Below are positions 26,288-35,127 of a stretch of 64,000 nucleotides of DNA, one piece after another (positions within the stretch are counted from its first letter, which is position 1; each line of letters starts with the position of its first letter). A program made the position numbers and the translations under genes. A model generated the notes under the pieces. It searched no databases. It was given only the letters and a program-made list of their open reading frames with translations, and was not told the origin of the DNA. Source of the DNA: Gordonia paraffinivorans NBRC 108238 (GTDB lineage: Bacteria > Actinomycetota > Actinomycetes > Mycobacteriales > Mycobacteriaceae); assembly GCF_000344155.1 (NCBI RefSeq), contig NZ_BAOQ01000025.1, positions 1-64,000 on the forward strand. The letters run 5' to 3'.

Positions 26288-29200
26288 CGGATTCGGGCTC
26301 CACCCTGATCGAGCCGGCGCGTGACCAGCCCCATTCCGTCGTAGATGCGGTGTCGATCTGTGCGTTCGGTGCGTCGGGCACCAGCGGGGTCAGTTTCTCC
26401 AGGGCGCCCCACTCGCGGGCCCAGTCGTCCTTGAGGTAGGTCGACACGGCGCGCGCGGAGGTCGTCGCCTCGGAGACGCCGAGCAGGCCGCCGTCGACGC
26501 CCGCCTGCCAGGTCTTGGACTGGCTGTTGGTCAGCGGGTAGTCGCCGAGGATGCGCCAGTGCGGCACCTGCGCCACGCCGTGCGAGACGCCCATCGGGTT
26601 CTGGCACGGGAAGTGCGACGCCACGCCGAAGTCGATCAGCGTCGGGGCGGTCGAACCGACCACCTCCTGCAGGGTCTGCAGCCTCGGCGCCCGCGGTGGC
26701 GTGATGACGATGAACTGCTTGTCGCCGAGATTGTTGTCCTGCAACGACAGTCGCATCACGGTCGCCTCCGGAGGGGCCGTCGACATCGGCACGCGCATGT
26801 TGCGCCACGGGCGGTTGAGGATCACCGGTCCGGGATCGATCGGCAGGACGTCGGACCCGATCTGCTCGAACGACCCGTCGGGTCCGGGACGGCCGAACTG
26901 GACGACCATCTTCTGGCCGAAGTTGCGCACCCCGAAGACGTCGATCGTGGAGACGGCACCCGCGGTGGAGAAGACCAGCAGCGGCGACGCGGCCCGGTCG
27001 GCGGGCAGGTCGTACCAGCCGGTCGTCAGGCGGGCCTCGCCGTTGTATCCGTAACTGCCGAGCACCGGGGTGGTCGCCGGGTCGAGGCCGAACGGGAGCT
27101 TGGCGGTGGACCCGTTGACGGTCCTCGGCCCGCGGCCGCCGGTGGTGCCCGCGCCGAGTCCGCCGGTGATGGCGAACGGCCGCGCCATCGAGGCGGAGAC
27201 GTTCATCTGGCCGGGACGCTGGCTGCCCGGCTCGGGCTGCAGGTCGTCGGGGACGCCGTCGGGGGAGAAGCCGACCGGGTCCTCGCCCGCGAGCGCGCGG
27301 CTCGCCGACTCGCCGCCGGCAGGCCGCAGCATCCCGGCGTTCGGGTCCAGCTCGACGAGCACCTCGTCGGCGAGGCCGCATGGGTTGCCGCGCAACGTGT
27401 TGAGGTTCTCGGTGAGCACGGTCGGCGCCGGATACCGGGCGACCGCCGCCTTCACGAACAGCAGCATCTCCACGACGACGAGCAGGCCGGCGATGACCGC
27501 GATCGGAGAGGACGCGAGGAACAGTCGGACGCGGTCGCCGCGGGTCTGCTGCTCGCCGCTGCGGTTGTGGGCGAGACCGCGATTGGTGACGTAGTCCTGC
27601 CGCAGGTGCTGCCACACCGCCACCGCCGCCGCGAGCACCGCGAGGATCAAGAACAGCGTCGACGCCGAGTACCCGGCGATGACGGGGGCGCGGTCGAACC
27701 AGGAGATGCCGTATTCGTAGGCGAACGGCCACGAGTTGTAACCGGCCATCGCGGCGGCCATCGCGAAGAGCAGGCCGGAGACGAAGACGGTGAGGTTGCG
27801 CGCCGACCGGGCGGCCGCCTGCGTGACCGCGACGGTCGCGACGGCGGCGACCGCGGCCGCGAGACCGGCGAACACGCCGAATTGGATGGTCCACTTGGTC
27901 GGGGTGAACGCGAACAGCAGCAGCGTCACGCCGACCGCACCCGCCAGACGCCACACCGGACCCGAGTCGACCCCGCGAATCCTCGTGCGGCGCAACATGA
28001 CCGTCACGACGACGAAGACGCCGGCGAGGAGCAGCAGTAGCGGCACGCGGCGGGTCAGCGAGCCGTCGTCGGTGACCACGGAGATGAAGTAGTAGCGCAG
28101 GAACTCCTGGTACCAGTGGATCACCGGACCGACCGTGTAACGCAGCTTGACCGCCTCGTACACCGTCGCGAGCGTCTGGTCGCGGAAGACGACGAGGAGC
28201 ACCGAGGCCCCCGCGGCCACGATGGGAGCGACGAACGCCACGGTCGCGACCCACTTCGAGCCGCCGAGCGCGGTGCGACGGTCGAGCAGGATGTGCAGGA
28301 GCGCGCGGGCGGCGACGAGCAGGATCGCCACCCCGATCACGCCGTGTGGCGCGAGGGCGAGGGTGAACGCGGCGGTGGCGGCGGCGAGTGCGGCCGGCAG
28401 CAGGCGCCGCGTGGCGATCGCGTATTCGGCGGCCCACCAGGTCAGCAGCGAGCCGAGCACGATGATGCCCTCGCTGCGCAGGCCGCTGCAGAACGGGAGC
28501 CAGAAGGCGGTGAACGTCAGCGCGGCCGCCCAGGTCGCCCAGCCGCTGCGGCGGACCGCGGGGCCGAGGCGGGGCAGCAGCACCCGGCTGAGCACGAACC
28601 ACGACACGAGACCGGCGACCATCGGCGGGATGTGCATCCACAGGATCGACGGCGAGACCGACGACCACACCGACAGGAATGCGTAGTACCAGTCGAACGG
28701 CGCCTCCGCGATGCCGTGGAAGCGGTAGTAGTTGGCCAGGTAGCCGAAGCCCTCGGCGGTGCGGCCCATGTTGAGGATGTAGCCGTCGTCGGGCGACCCG
28801 GCGCCGAGGAAGAGCCAGACGACGAGGATCGCCGTGACGACCAGGTCGGCGGCCCGCGGTCGCAGCGCCTGCCACCAGCGGCGGGCGCGTTCGCCGACCC
28901 GGCGGTGCATGCGCTGGATCCGGTCGAGGAGTGCGAGGGCGACGACCGCGACGATCACCGAGATCGCGGCCAGGATCATCACGACCAGCTTGAGGACGGT
29001 CGGCGACGACTCGTAGCGGTTGTCGATGCCGATGGACACCGCCAGCCCGTCGCCGGCGGCGGCGCGGGCCTGCTCGGGGGTGAGGTTGGTGAAGATCCCC
29101 ATGGTCTCGGGGCGCTTGTCCGGCGGGAGCACCGTCTGTTCGCCGAGACCGGCGAACTGCGCGCCCGGCCCGGTCGGGGCGGAGACGATGTGCAGCTCAC

Positions 29201-29669
29201 GGCACCGGTCGAGATCGGCGGTCGGCACGCTCGCGGCGACGGTGTTGCGGAAGGTCACGGTGACCGCGGCTCCGGACTTCGTCACCCACAGCGACGAGCC
29301 CTTCGACTTCGGCGCGTTGACCGGCATCGTCGACAGGACGACGCCGTCGGGCGCGTCGGCGAGGACGGAGCAGGGGATCCGGGCGTCGAGGGTCCGCGGT
29401 GTCTGCGCGATGAGCGGGGCCATGACCGAGGCCGTCTCGCCGCTCAGTTCCTGCCCCGCGGGCCAGGCGAGGCCGGCGTCGACGGTCTTGACCGGCAGCA
29501 GCGGCGTGATCGCGCACAGCAGGACGCCGAGCACACCCGCGACGGCGGCGACGAGAGCCGCGGTACGTGCGGAAATGCGGGTGCTCGCGAGCCCGGAACC
29601 GGTCGCTCCAGACCGATCTGCCGAGCGGCCGGCGGGATCTTCTGGGGGCGTCGGAGCTGTCACAGGCAC
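26280..29669 (-). CDS. embA: Arabinofuranosyltransferase EmbA
   Basis: About 1129 aa. The catalytic loop GAGSPDDGYILNMGR (Asp294-Asp295, Met301) and the following NYYRFHGIAEAPFDWYY mark it as EmbA-type. The membrane profile and C-terminal domain ending GWSRAGSIRVEPESDE are intact. EmbA acts with EmbB on arabinogalactan. The start is not fixed by the sequence: GTG 29669 (MPVTAPTPPED) and GTG 29663 both fit; the open frame extends to 29882 but that part overlaps embC and is Arg/Pro junk. The ~100-nt gap after embC is rich in repeated GATCGG/GACCGG elements and could host a promoter or hairpin. Confidence 0.9.
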   Translation of the reverse strand: MPVTAPTPPEDPAGRSADRSGATGSGLASTRISARTAALVAAVAGVLGVLLCAITPLLPVKTVDAGLAWPAGQELSGETASVMAPLIAQTPRTLDARIPCSVLADAPDGVVLSTMPVNAPKSKGSSLWVTKSGAAVTVTFRNTVAASVPTADLDRCRELHIVSAPTGPGAQFAGLGEQTVLPPDKRPETMGIFTNLTPEQARAAAGDGLAVSIGIDNRYESSPTVLKLVVMILAAISVIVAVVALALLDRIQRMHRRVGERARRWWQALRPRAADLVVTAILVVWLFLGAGSPDDGYILNMGRTAEGFGYLANYYRFHGIAEAPFDWYYAFLSVWSSVSPSILWMHIPPMVAGLVSWFVLSRVLLPRLGPAVRRSGWATWAAALTFTAFWLPFCSGLRSEGIIVLGSLLTWWAAEYAIATRRLLPAALAAATAAFTLALAPHGVIGVAILLVAARALLHILLDRRTALGGSKWVATVAFVAPIVAAGASVLLVVFRDQTLATVYEAVKLRYTVGPVIHWYQEFLRYYFISVVTDDGSLTRRVPLLLLLAGVFVVVTVMLRRTRIRGVDSGPVWRLAGAVGVTLLLFAFTPTKWTIQFGVFAGLAAAVAAVATVAVTQAAARSARNLTVFVSGLLFAMAAAMAGYNSWPFAYEYGISWFDRAPVIAGYSASTLFLILAVLAAAVAVWQHLRQDYVTNRGLAHNRSGEQQTRGDRVRLFLASSPIAVIAGLLVVVEMLLFVKAAVARYPAPTVLTENLNTLRGNPCGLADEVLVELDPNAGMLRPAGGESASRALAGEDPVGFSPDGVPDDLQPEPGSQRPGQMNVSASMARPFAITGGLGAGTTGGRGPRTVNGSTAKLPFGLDPATTPVLGSYGYNGEARLTTGWYDLPADRAASPLLVFSTAGAVSTIDVFGVRNFGQKMVVQFGRPGPDGSFEQIGSDVLPIDPGPVILNRPWRNMRVPMSTAPPEATVMRLSLQDNNLGDKQFIVITPPRAPRLQTLQEVVGSTAPTLIDFGVASHFPCQNPMGVSHGVAQVPHWRILGDYPLTNSQSKTWQAGVDGGLLGVSEATTSARAVSTYLKDDWAREWGALEKLTPLVPDAPNAQIDTASTTEWGWSRAGSIRVEPESDE

Positions 29670-29772
29670 GGTGCTTGATCGTATGCGACGGGCGCGGGCG
29701 CACCTAGCGCCCACCCTGACCGGCCCATCACCCCGATCGGCCACCCCGACCGGCCCCGTCGGCCCGATCGGC

Positions 29773-32700
29773 TCAGTAGCGGATCGGCGCCGGGCTCCAC
29801 AACCCGTTGCGGGTCTCGGTGCCGGTCTCGATCTCGGCCGGCGTCTCCACCCCGCCGTAGGGCTCGTAGCGTTCCAGCGCACCCCAGTCGCGTCCGATGT
29901 CGGACATCAGGTAGGTCGGCAGTGCGGTGGGCTCCTGGGACACCTCGAGCCAGCCGAGCGGGCCGCCGCCGAAGCCGTTCTGCCAGGCCGAGACCGCCGC
30001 GGCCAGGTCCGAGCCCGGCTTGATGCGCCACTCGGGGATCTCGGCGACGCCCACGTCGTGGGTGAACGGCCGCTGGCACGGGAACGCCAGGCCCGACGTC
30101 CAGTCGACGTGTACCGGGTCGTCGTCGCCCACGACCTCCTGCAGGGTCTTCATCTGCGGGACCCGGGGCGGGGTGAGCACGATGAAGCGGTCCTCGTTGA
30201 GGTTGTCGTCGGTCGCCACGATCCGCACCGCGGTGGTGTCGGCGGGCAGTTCGTCGGTGTTGTAGCGCAGGTTGCGCCAGGCGGGCCGGGGGCCGGGATC
30301 GATCAGCTCGGTCTCGCCGGTGGGCTCGAGATCGGAGTCGCGGGTGTCGGGCCCGACGGGCTGCGAGGTGTACTCGAGCATCACGTTCGGGTTGTTGTAC
30401 TCGCCGGCCACCGACATCGTCAGCAGCGGACGGTCGCGCCAGTCCTTCGGCAGGGCGTACCAGCCGGAGGTCAGGCGGGCCGGTACCTGGTCGAGCTTGG
30501 AGTAGCTGCCCATGACCGGGGTGGTGGCCGGGTCGAGGAAGTACGGGAGCGCCGCGCTGCTGCCGTTGACGCCGGGTTCGGCGAGCTCGCCGCCCCCCGT
30601 TCCGCCCGGGTTGGAGTTCAGGATCTTCGGGTCTGCCCACACGTTGCCGGACAGCACGCCCAGCGATCCCTCGCTGGCAGTCGACGCGAGGTCCAGCGGA
30701 ACGCCGTCGGGGGAGAAGCCGACGGTCTTGGGCGCCGTGCCCGGCTCGGGCGGCGGGCCGCCGAGGGGGTTGGCCAGCGTCGCGTCGACGGGCTCGAGCA
30801 TGTCGCGGTTGGGGTCTTCCTCGACCCACACCTTGTCCGCCATCCCGCACTGCTTGCCGGTGAACGCGGCCAGGTTCGACCGCGGCACCGAGAACGACTT
30901 GGACTGGTGGATGCCGGCGAACACCGCGGTGACGATCTCGAAGACGACGACGGCCAACGCGAGATAGGCCAGCGGTGCGGCGGCCACCGATCCGGCCGCG
31001 CGGCGGTACCAGGGGCGGTCGGAGTCCTCGGCGGGCGCCGCCGGGGCGTCGGCGGCGGTGCCGGAGTGCGGGTCGGTGCCGGTGAAGGGCTCCCGGAAGT
31101 GGAACCACAGCGCCAGGAGCAGCAACGCCAGGGCGGCGTAGAGGAAGACGCTGCCGAGCATCACCCCGCCGATCGTGACCTGCTGATACGCCCAGGGCAT
31201 GCCCCACGCCGAGTAGTAGTAATAGGAGTTCGGCGCGGTGAACGCCAGGCCGCCGATGAACAGCACCAGCGCGCAGAACAGTGTGCGGTTGCGGCGCGAG
31301 TGCATCGACTGCGCGCTCGCGGCGATGGCGGCGATGGCGGCCAGCGCCGCGGCGATGCCGGCGAACACACCGAAGTGGTGCGTCCACTTGGTCGGGGTGA
31401 ACATGAGGAACACCAGCGACGCGAAGGTGATCGCGACGATGCGGCGGGTCGGTCCGATCGCGGTGCCGGGGATGCGGTTCTTGCGGATCAGGACCGCCGC
31501 GGAGACGACGAGTCCGAGGATCATCGCGAGAACGGCGAAGCGCCGGGCGATGTCGCCGTCGGCGGAGAACGCGAAGAGCAGCGAGTAGCGGCCCATCTCG
31601 TTGTACCAGTTCAGCGACGGGCCGAGCGCGGTCTTCATGCTCGACGCCTCGGAGAACGCGCGCAGCGTCAGGTTGGAGAAGACCACGAAGACCACGAACA
31701 CGCCGGCCGCCAGGATCGGCGCGATCAGGGCGACGAACGACCAGCGCAGGGCGCGCTTGGAGTCCTGACCACCGACGGCCTCGGTGATGACCCGGGCCCG
31801 CTTGATGAGGGCCATGATCATCGGCCGGGCACCCGCGATGAGGGCGGCGACAGCCAGCAGGCCGGTGGGGCCGGCGGCGAGGCTGAACGCGCCGACGGTG
31901 CAGGCCACCGCGGCGGGCAGGAGGCGGCCGGTGGCGATGGCGCGTTCAACCGAGCACCAGGTCAGCAGCGCGCCGAGGCAGATGATCGGTTCGGGCCGCA
32001 GGCCGTTGTTGAACGGGAACCAGCAGGCCAGGAAGGTGAACGCCGCGGTCCAGGCGACCATCGGGCGGGTGACCGCCGCGCGTCCGAGCCGGGGGATCAC
32101 CTCGTGACTCACGATGAGCCAGACCAGGATTCCGCAGGCGAGGGCGGGCAGGCGCATCCACGGGCTGGCCACCGAGACGTGGCTGAGAAGCCCGAAGACC
32201 TGGTAGTACCAGCCGAACGGGGCCTCCGGGGCGCCGTACCAGCGGAAGTAGTTGGCCGTGTAGTCGGTCTCCTGCGCGACCCGCGACATCGTGAGCAGGT
32301 AACCGTCGTCGGAGGTGTTGGGGCCGACGAGGTGCCACACGATCAGCGCGCCGATCACCACGTAGTCGCGTGCGTTGAGATGCCACCAGCGGGCGGGGAA
32401 GATGCGCCGGTGCCGGCGGCCGTCGGTGGCGTCGAGCGCGGCCAGGGCCGCGAGAGACAGCAGCGTGCAGGCGATGCCGACCACGATGACGAGCCACTTG
32501 GCGACGGTGGGCGCGGTGTTGTAGCGGGAGTCGATGGTGACGTGCGCGTCGAGTCCGGCGACGTCGGCGGCCGGACCGCTCAGGTCGGTGAAGATCCCGG
32601 TGACCTGCGGACGCTGGTCGGGCGAGTACTCGAAGGCCTCTTTGTCCTCGGTCGACCCGCTCAGGGGCTCGCCGGAATCATCGGTCATGCCGACGAATTC

Positions 32701-33138
32701 GGCGGTGACGGCGTCGGAGTCGGCGTGCACGACGATCTCGCGGCAACCCTGCGCGCGCATGTCGGCGACGCTTGCCGAGACGAGCGGGACGTTGCGGATC
32801 ACCACCTCGACCCCGCGACGGTCGCCGCTGCCGGTCGTCCGGACGAAGAGACCGCGTTCGGCCGACTTCTCGGCCTGCTTCGGGGTGGTCGAGAACAGGA
32901 CCGATCCGCCGGGCGGCAGGTCGTCGACGGCGGTGCACGGGATGCTGACGTCGAGATCGACGGGGGTGTAGCCGATGAGCGGGGCGGAGACCGAGCCGAT
33001 CTGCCCGTTCTGGGGCCAGTTGATCTCGGCGGTCTTCTGCTCGACCGGCATCAGCGGGGTGGCCAGCGCGAGCAGGAAGCCCAGCATGCCGGTGACTATG
33101 GCGACGATCCTCGCTCGTCGAACGGTCTGCGCTGGCAC
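29773..33138 (-). CDS. embC: Arabinofuranosyltransferase EmbC
   Basis: About 1121 aa (Mtb EmbC ~1094). It is first in the emb run, where embC lies in mycobacteria. The catalytic loop is GPNTSDDGYLLTMSR (Asp277-Asp278) with Met284 at the EmbB-306 position, then NYFRWYGAPEAPFGWYY. The C-terminal domain ends NGLWSPAPIRY. EmbC extends the arabinan of lipoarabinomannan in mycobacteria; Corynebacteriales with a single Emb use it for arabinogalactan. The start GTG 33138 places the first membrane helix at once (RRARIVAIVTGMLGF). The open frame continues to 33312 but would overlap the divergent aroQ start. No clear ribosome site is visible, so a leaderless transcript is possible. Confidence 0.9.
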   Translation of the reverse strand: MPAQTVRRARIVAIVTGMLGFLLALATPLMPVEQKTAEINWPQNGQIGSVSAPLIGYTPVDLDVSIPCTAVDDLPPGGSVLFSTTPKQAEKSAERGLFVRTTGSGDRRGVEVVIRNVPLVSASVADMRAQGCREIVVHADSDAVTAEFVGMTDDSGEPLSGSTEDKEAFEYSPDQRPQVTGIFTDLSGPAADVAGLDAHVTIDSRYNTAPTVAKWLVIVVGIACTLLSLAALAALDATDGRRHRRIFPARWWHLNARDYVVIGALIVWHLVGPNTSDDGYLLTMSRVAQETDYTANYFRWYGAPEAPFGWYYQVFGLLSHVSVASPWMRLPALACGILVWLIVSHEVIPRLGRAAVTRPMVAWTAAFTFLACWFPFNNGLRPEPIICLGALLTWCSVERAIATGRLLPAAVACTVGAFSLAAGPTGLLAVAALIAGARPMIMALIKRARVITEAVGGQDSKRALRWSFVALIAPILAAGVFVVFVVFSNLTLRAFSEASSMKTALGPSLNWYNEMGRYSLLFAFSADGDIARRFAVLAMILGLVVSAAVLIRKNRIPGTAIGPTRRIVAITFASLVFLMFTPTKWTHHFGVFAGIAAALAAIAAIAASAQSMHSRRNRTLFCALVLFIGGLAFTAPNSYYYYSAWGMPWAYQQVTIGGVMLGSVFLYAALALLLLALWFHFREPFTGTDPHSGTAADAPAAPAEDSDRPWYRRAAGSVAAAPLAYLALAVVVFEIVTAVFAGIHQSKSFSVPRSNLAAFTGKQCGMADKVWVEEDPNRDMLEPVDATLANPLGGPPPEPGTAPKTVGFSPDGVPLDLASTASEGSLGVLSGNVWADPKILNSNPGGTGGGELAEPGVNGSSAALPYFLDPATTPVMGSYSKLDQVPARLTSGWYALPKDWRDRPLLTMSVAGEYNNPNVMLEYTSQPVGPDTRDSDLEPTGETELIDPGPRPAWRNLRYNTDELPADTTAVRIVATDDNLNEDRFIVLTPPRVPQMKTLQEVVGDDDPVHVDWTSGLAFPCQRPFTHDVGVAEIPEWRIKPGSDLAAAVSAWQNGFGGGPLGWLEVSQEPTALPTYLMSDIGRDWGALERYEPYGGVETPAEIETGTETRNGLWSPAPIRY

Positions 33139-33229
33139 AAAGAGAGATGGTAGCCGTTGGGCTGTCTCACGCCCGTGGGCGGCGCTTCGACCCCCGGCGA
33201 CCCAGGTGACGGGTACTAAGGTGTGACCC

Positions 33230-33697
33230 ATGTCCGATGCCACGCCCGCCGACGGCGCGCAGCGCCTGCCGATCCTGCTGCTCAACGGTCCCAACCTCAA
33301 CACGCTGGGCACCCGGGAGCCGGCGATCTACGGCTCGGAGACCCTCGCCGACGTCGTCGACCTCGCCGAGCGCACGGCGGCGGAACTGGGCTTCGGGCTG
33401 CGCGCCGCGCAGACCAACCACGAGGGTCAGATGCTCGACTGGATTCACGAATCGGTGGGCAGGATCAGCGGCATCGTGATCAACCCCGGCGGCTGGACGC
33501 ACACCTCGGTCGCCCTCGCCGACGCACTGGTGGTGCCCGGGGTGCCCATCATGGAGGTGCACATCAGCAACGTGCACAAGCGCGAGGCGTTCCGCCATCA
33601 CTCCTACGTCTCGCCGCTCGCCGAGGGAGTGATCGCCGGCTACGGCATCCGCGGGTACGAGTTCGCCATCCGGCGACTGGCGGAGCTGGTGAGCTGA
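33230..33697 (+). CDS. aroQ: Type II 3-dehydroquinate dehydratase
   Basis: A 155-aa protein with the whole type II dehydroquinase pattern: LLLNGPNLNTLGTREP near the start (the lid with its catalytic Tyr is IYGSETL), INPGGWTHTSVAL, EVHISNVHKRE, and FRHHSYVSPLAEGVIAGYGI. The His of NVHKRE and the Arg of the lid are the family's catalytic residues. It turns 3-dehydroquinate into 3-dehydroshikimate in the shikimate pathway. The usual NPAAYTHTS is NPGGWTHTS here, still within family limits. It is divergent from embC with a ~90-nt gap and no other aro genes beside it, so a catabolic quinate role cannot be excluded. Confidence 0.9.
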   Translation: MSDATPADGAQRLPILLLNGPNLNTLGTREPAIYGSETLADVVDLAERTAAELGFGLRAAQTNHEGQMLDWIHESVGRISGIVINPGGWTHTSVALADALVVPGVPIMEVHISNVHKREAFRHHSYVSPLAEGVIAGYGIRGYEFAIRRLAELVS

Positions 33698-34154
33698 ACC
33701 GGCGTCGGCGTCAGTTCGATGCCGATTCACCTGCGGCGACGATGGCCGCTGCCGTGTCGGACATGAGCGGGGCCCGCTGGATCGAGTGGTGATCGCCGCC
33801 GACGTCGTGGGCCGCATTCAACCGGATCAGTCCGGCGGTCCGGATGAGCACGGAGAGTGCCGGGAGTGTCTCTCTTTGCGACACCTCGGGACCCTTGGAT
33901 CTCCCTACCTTCGAGAGGACATCGACGCCCCGCGACCAGCGGACCAACGAGCGGATGCCGTACGCACAGATCGACGGAAGGGACCTCCTGGCATGAGCGC
34001 AAGCCACTGGGGCCGCAGACGAGGCCGGCAGGGTCACGAAACACATCGACTCGAGCTTGGTCGGAGGAGGGTTCGCCCGGGATACGGGCTTTCGTCGAGG
34101 TGGATCGACGCAGGCTGTCGCGCCTACTGGACATGCGGCTTGGGAGAGACGCGC
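33698..34154. other. Degraded intergenic DNA past aroQ
   Basis: No intact gene is visible. On the - strand, the segment ending at 33711 reads GDHHSIQRAPLMSDTAAAIVAAG, which is reminiscent of the C-terminal end of an alpha/beta hydrolase, but nothing upstream supports a full gene. Base composition drops from here compared with the emb region, and frames are broken in all directions. This is probably the border between core DNA and the catabolic island. Confidence 0.5.
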
Positions 34155-34247
34155 GAGCTCTCTGGCGTCGTTGTGTTCCCTGCCTCGAACGAGTCGTCGT
34201 ACATGGCTGGATCTGAAGTGGTGGTCGATGGTGGACAGACGATCTGA
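34155..34247 (+). pseudogene. 3' remnant of a short-chain dehydrogenase gene
   Basis: The last ~30 codons read like the conserved SDR tail: VVVFPASNESSYM then AGSEVVVDGGQTI and a stop, matching the family ending where a SDEASYVTG-like segment precedes VVDGG. No Rossmann motif or YxxxK is found upstream in any frame, so only the 3' end survives. Confidence 0.6.
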
Positions 34248-34269
34248 TGACCTCTCGCCGAGGGGTACT

Positions 34270-34500
34270 GTGCAAACCACTGCGCCCGACGTGCAGGAGA
34301 TGATCGACTTCGCTGCTCGATGGAAGCCGTATTGCGGGGCGGCGGACGACGAGATCTTCACGACGTTCGGGGTGCGACCGCGCGACTTCTATCTCCGAGT
34401 CGCCGAAGCGCTCAGCTCAGCACGAAACCCGCTCCCGCACACCGGGTTGCGGTCCTACTGCCTGGAGCGCGCGCGACGGCACCGGGCGGATCGTCTGTGA
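34270..34500 (+). CDS. Small helical protein, DUF3263-like
   Basis: A 76-aa open frame. GTG 34270 has GAGGGG five nt upstream; ATG 34300 is the alternative. The sequence (EMIDFAARWKPYCGAADDEI, FGVRPRDFYLRVAEAL, then LRSYCLERARRHR) has the size and rhythm of the small actinobacterial DUF3263 proteins: an FxxxW helix, a short loop, then a FG-x-RxYYxxL helix. The function is not known. It lies within decayed DNA but its own frame is intact and a strong hairpin follows. Confidence 0.5.
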   Translation: MQTTAPDVQEMIDFAARWKPYCGAADDEIFTTFGVRPRDFYLRVAEALSSARNPLPHTGLRSYCLERARRHRADRL

Positions 34501-34586
34501 CGTTCTGCCAGAACGGAGATGCCTAGGCGGGGGTTGTCCACACTCTGTGGGTGACCAAATGCGTGGCCAGATCACCCCATCCCCGA

Positions 34587-34613
34587 TACCCGGGCCGGCG
34601 TGCGGCCCGGGTA
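34587..34613 (+). terminator. Hairpin after small ORF
   Basis: A perfect 11-bp stem (TACCCGGGCCG / CGGCCCGGGTA) with a GCGTG loop, 86 nt past the stop of the small ORF. Confidence 0.55.
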
Positions 34614-35127
34614 CCTCAGGGATTCCCGGGAGGTCGGTGCCAGCGAATGCCGTGATCCGGTCATGCGTGTGTTGGATCCATGACCACATGCCAAATCTGT
34701 TCCACGCCCGCTTCTTTGCGCTCGAGTAGATCCAGTGTCGACTGCCGCGCAAGGTGACTGGAGAAGGTCCGGGTGATGGTCGGGCCGTCTGAGGTGAACC
34801 GGTCAGGGCCGGGGAACTGCATGACGCCGATGGTCCGCGCGCGACGAGTTCGAAGGCGCCCACGTCGATGTGATGGGCGTGACCGTACCGAGCGCCGCGA
34901 ATCACGTTCCGACGGGCCTCGGCTCATGCGAAATCGTCGGAGTCCACGCGATCGAGCGCCTCGGGGTATCGCCCCGGATGTGTGCCTCTGGTGTCGTCCC
35001 GCAGTCGGTGATCCGAACCACAATTCTGTTGCGCATTGAGACACCCAGGCCTCCTCGGATGTCCTTAACGTCACCTCAGAGTGAGGCGCGCGGCCTCAGG
35101 GTCCGATAGCGAACGGGAGATGGCCAT
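34614..35127. other. Non-coding or degraded stretch before the thiolase operon
   Basis: No convincing gene. A - strand frame (34661-35074) ends in a plausible-looking stretch (DLLERKEAGVEQIWHVVMD) but its N-terminal half is Arg/Ser-rich out-of-frame-like sequence. The last ~100 nt should hold the promoter of the thiolase operon and contain one copy of the 17-bp inverted repeat (35027-35043). Confidence 0.45.
35027..35043. promoter_or_regulatory. 17-bp inverted repeat, copy A (operator candidate)
   Basis: TGTTGCGCATTGAGACA lies 84 nt before the thiolase start. It matches the reverse complement of copy E (TGTCGCAATTCGAGACA) at 13 of 17 positions. See the finding on the shared repeat. Confidence 0.45.

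Noticed and set aside
14077..29700. Several >1000-codon open frames on the + strand across the emb genes
   Set aside because: They mirror the emb reading frames and give Arg/Gly/His-rich products with no recognisable domains. The - strand frames have Emb motifs, membrane helices and proper starts.
29670..29772. GATCGG/GACCGG-rich gap between embC and embA as a tandem repeat array
   Set aside because: The units are short, unevenly spaced and few. They can be explained by GC-rich composition and a possible small hairpin.
33711..33860. Possible alpha/beta hydrolase C-terminus on the - strand (GDHHSIQRAP)
   Set aside because: Only one short motif-like stretch is present and no nucleophile region is found upstream in any frame. 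Mentioned in the region entry but not called as a gene.
34661..35074. A 137-codon - strand frame before the thiolase gene
   Set aside because: The N-terminal half is Arg/Ser-rich and has no ribosome site. The C-terminal half looks protein-like but matches no family I know, so evidence is too weak.
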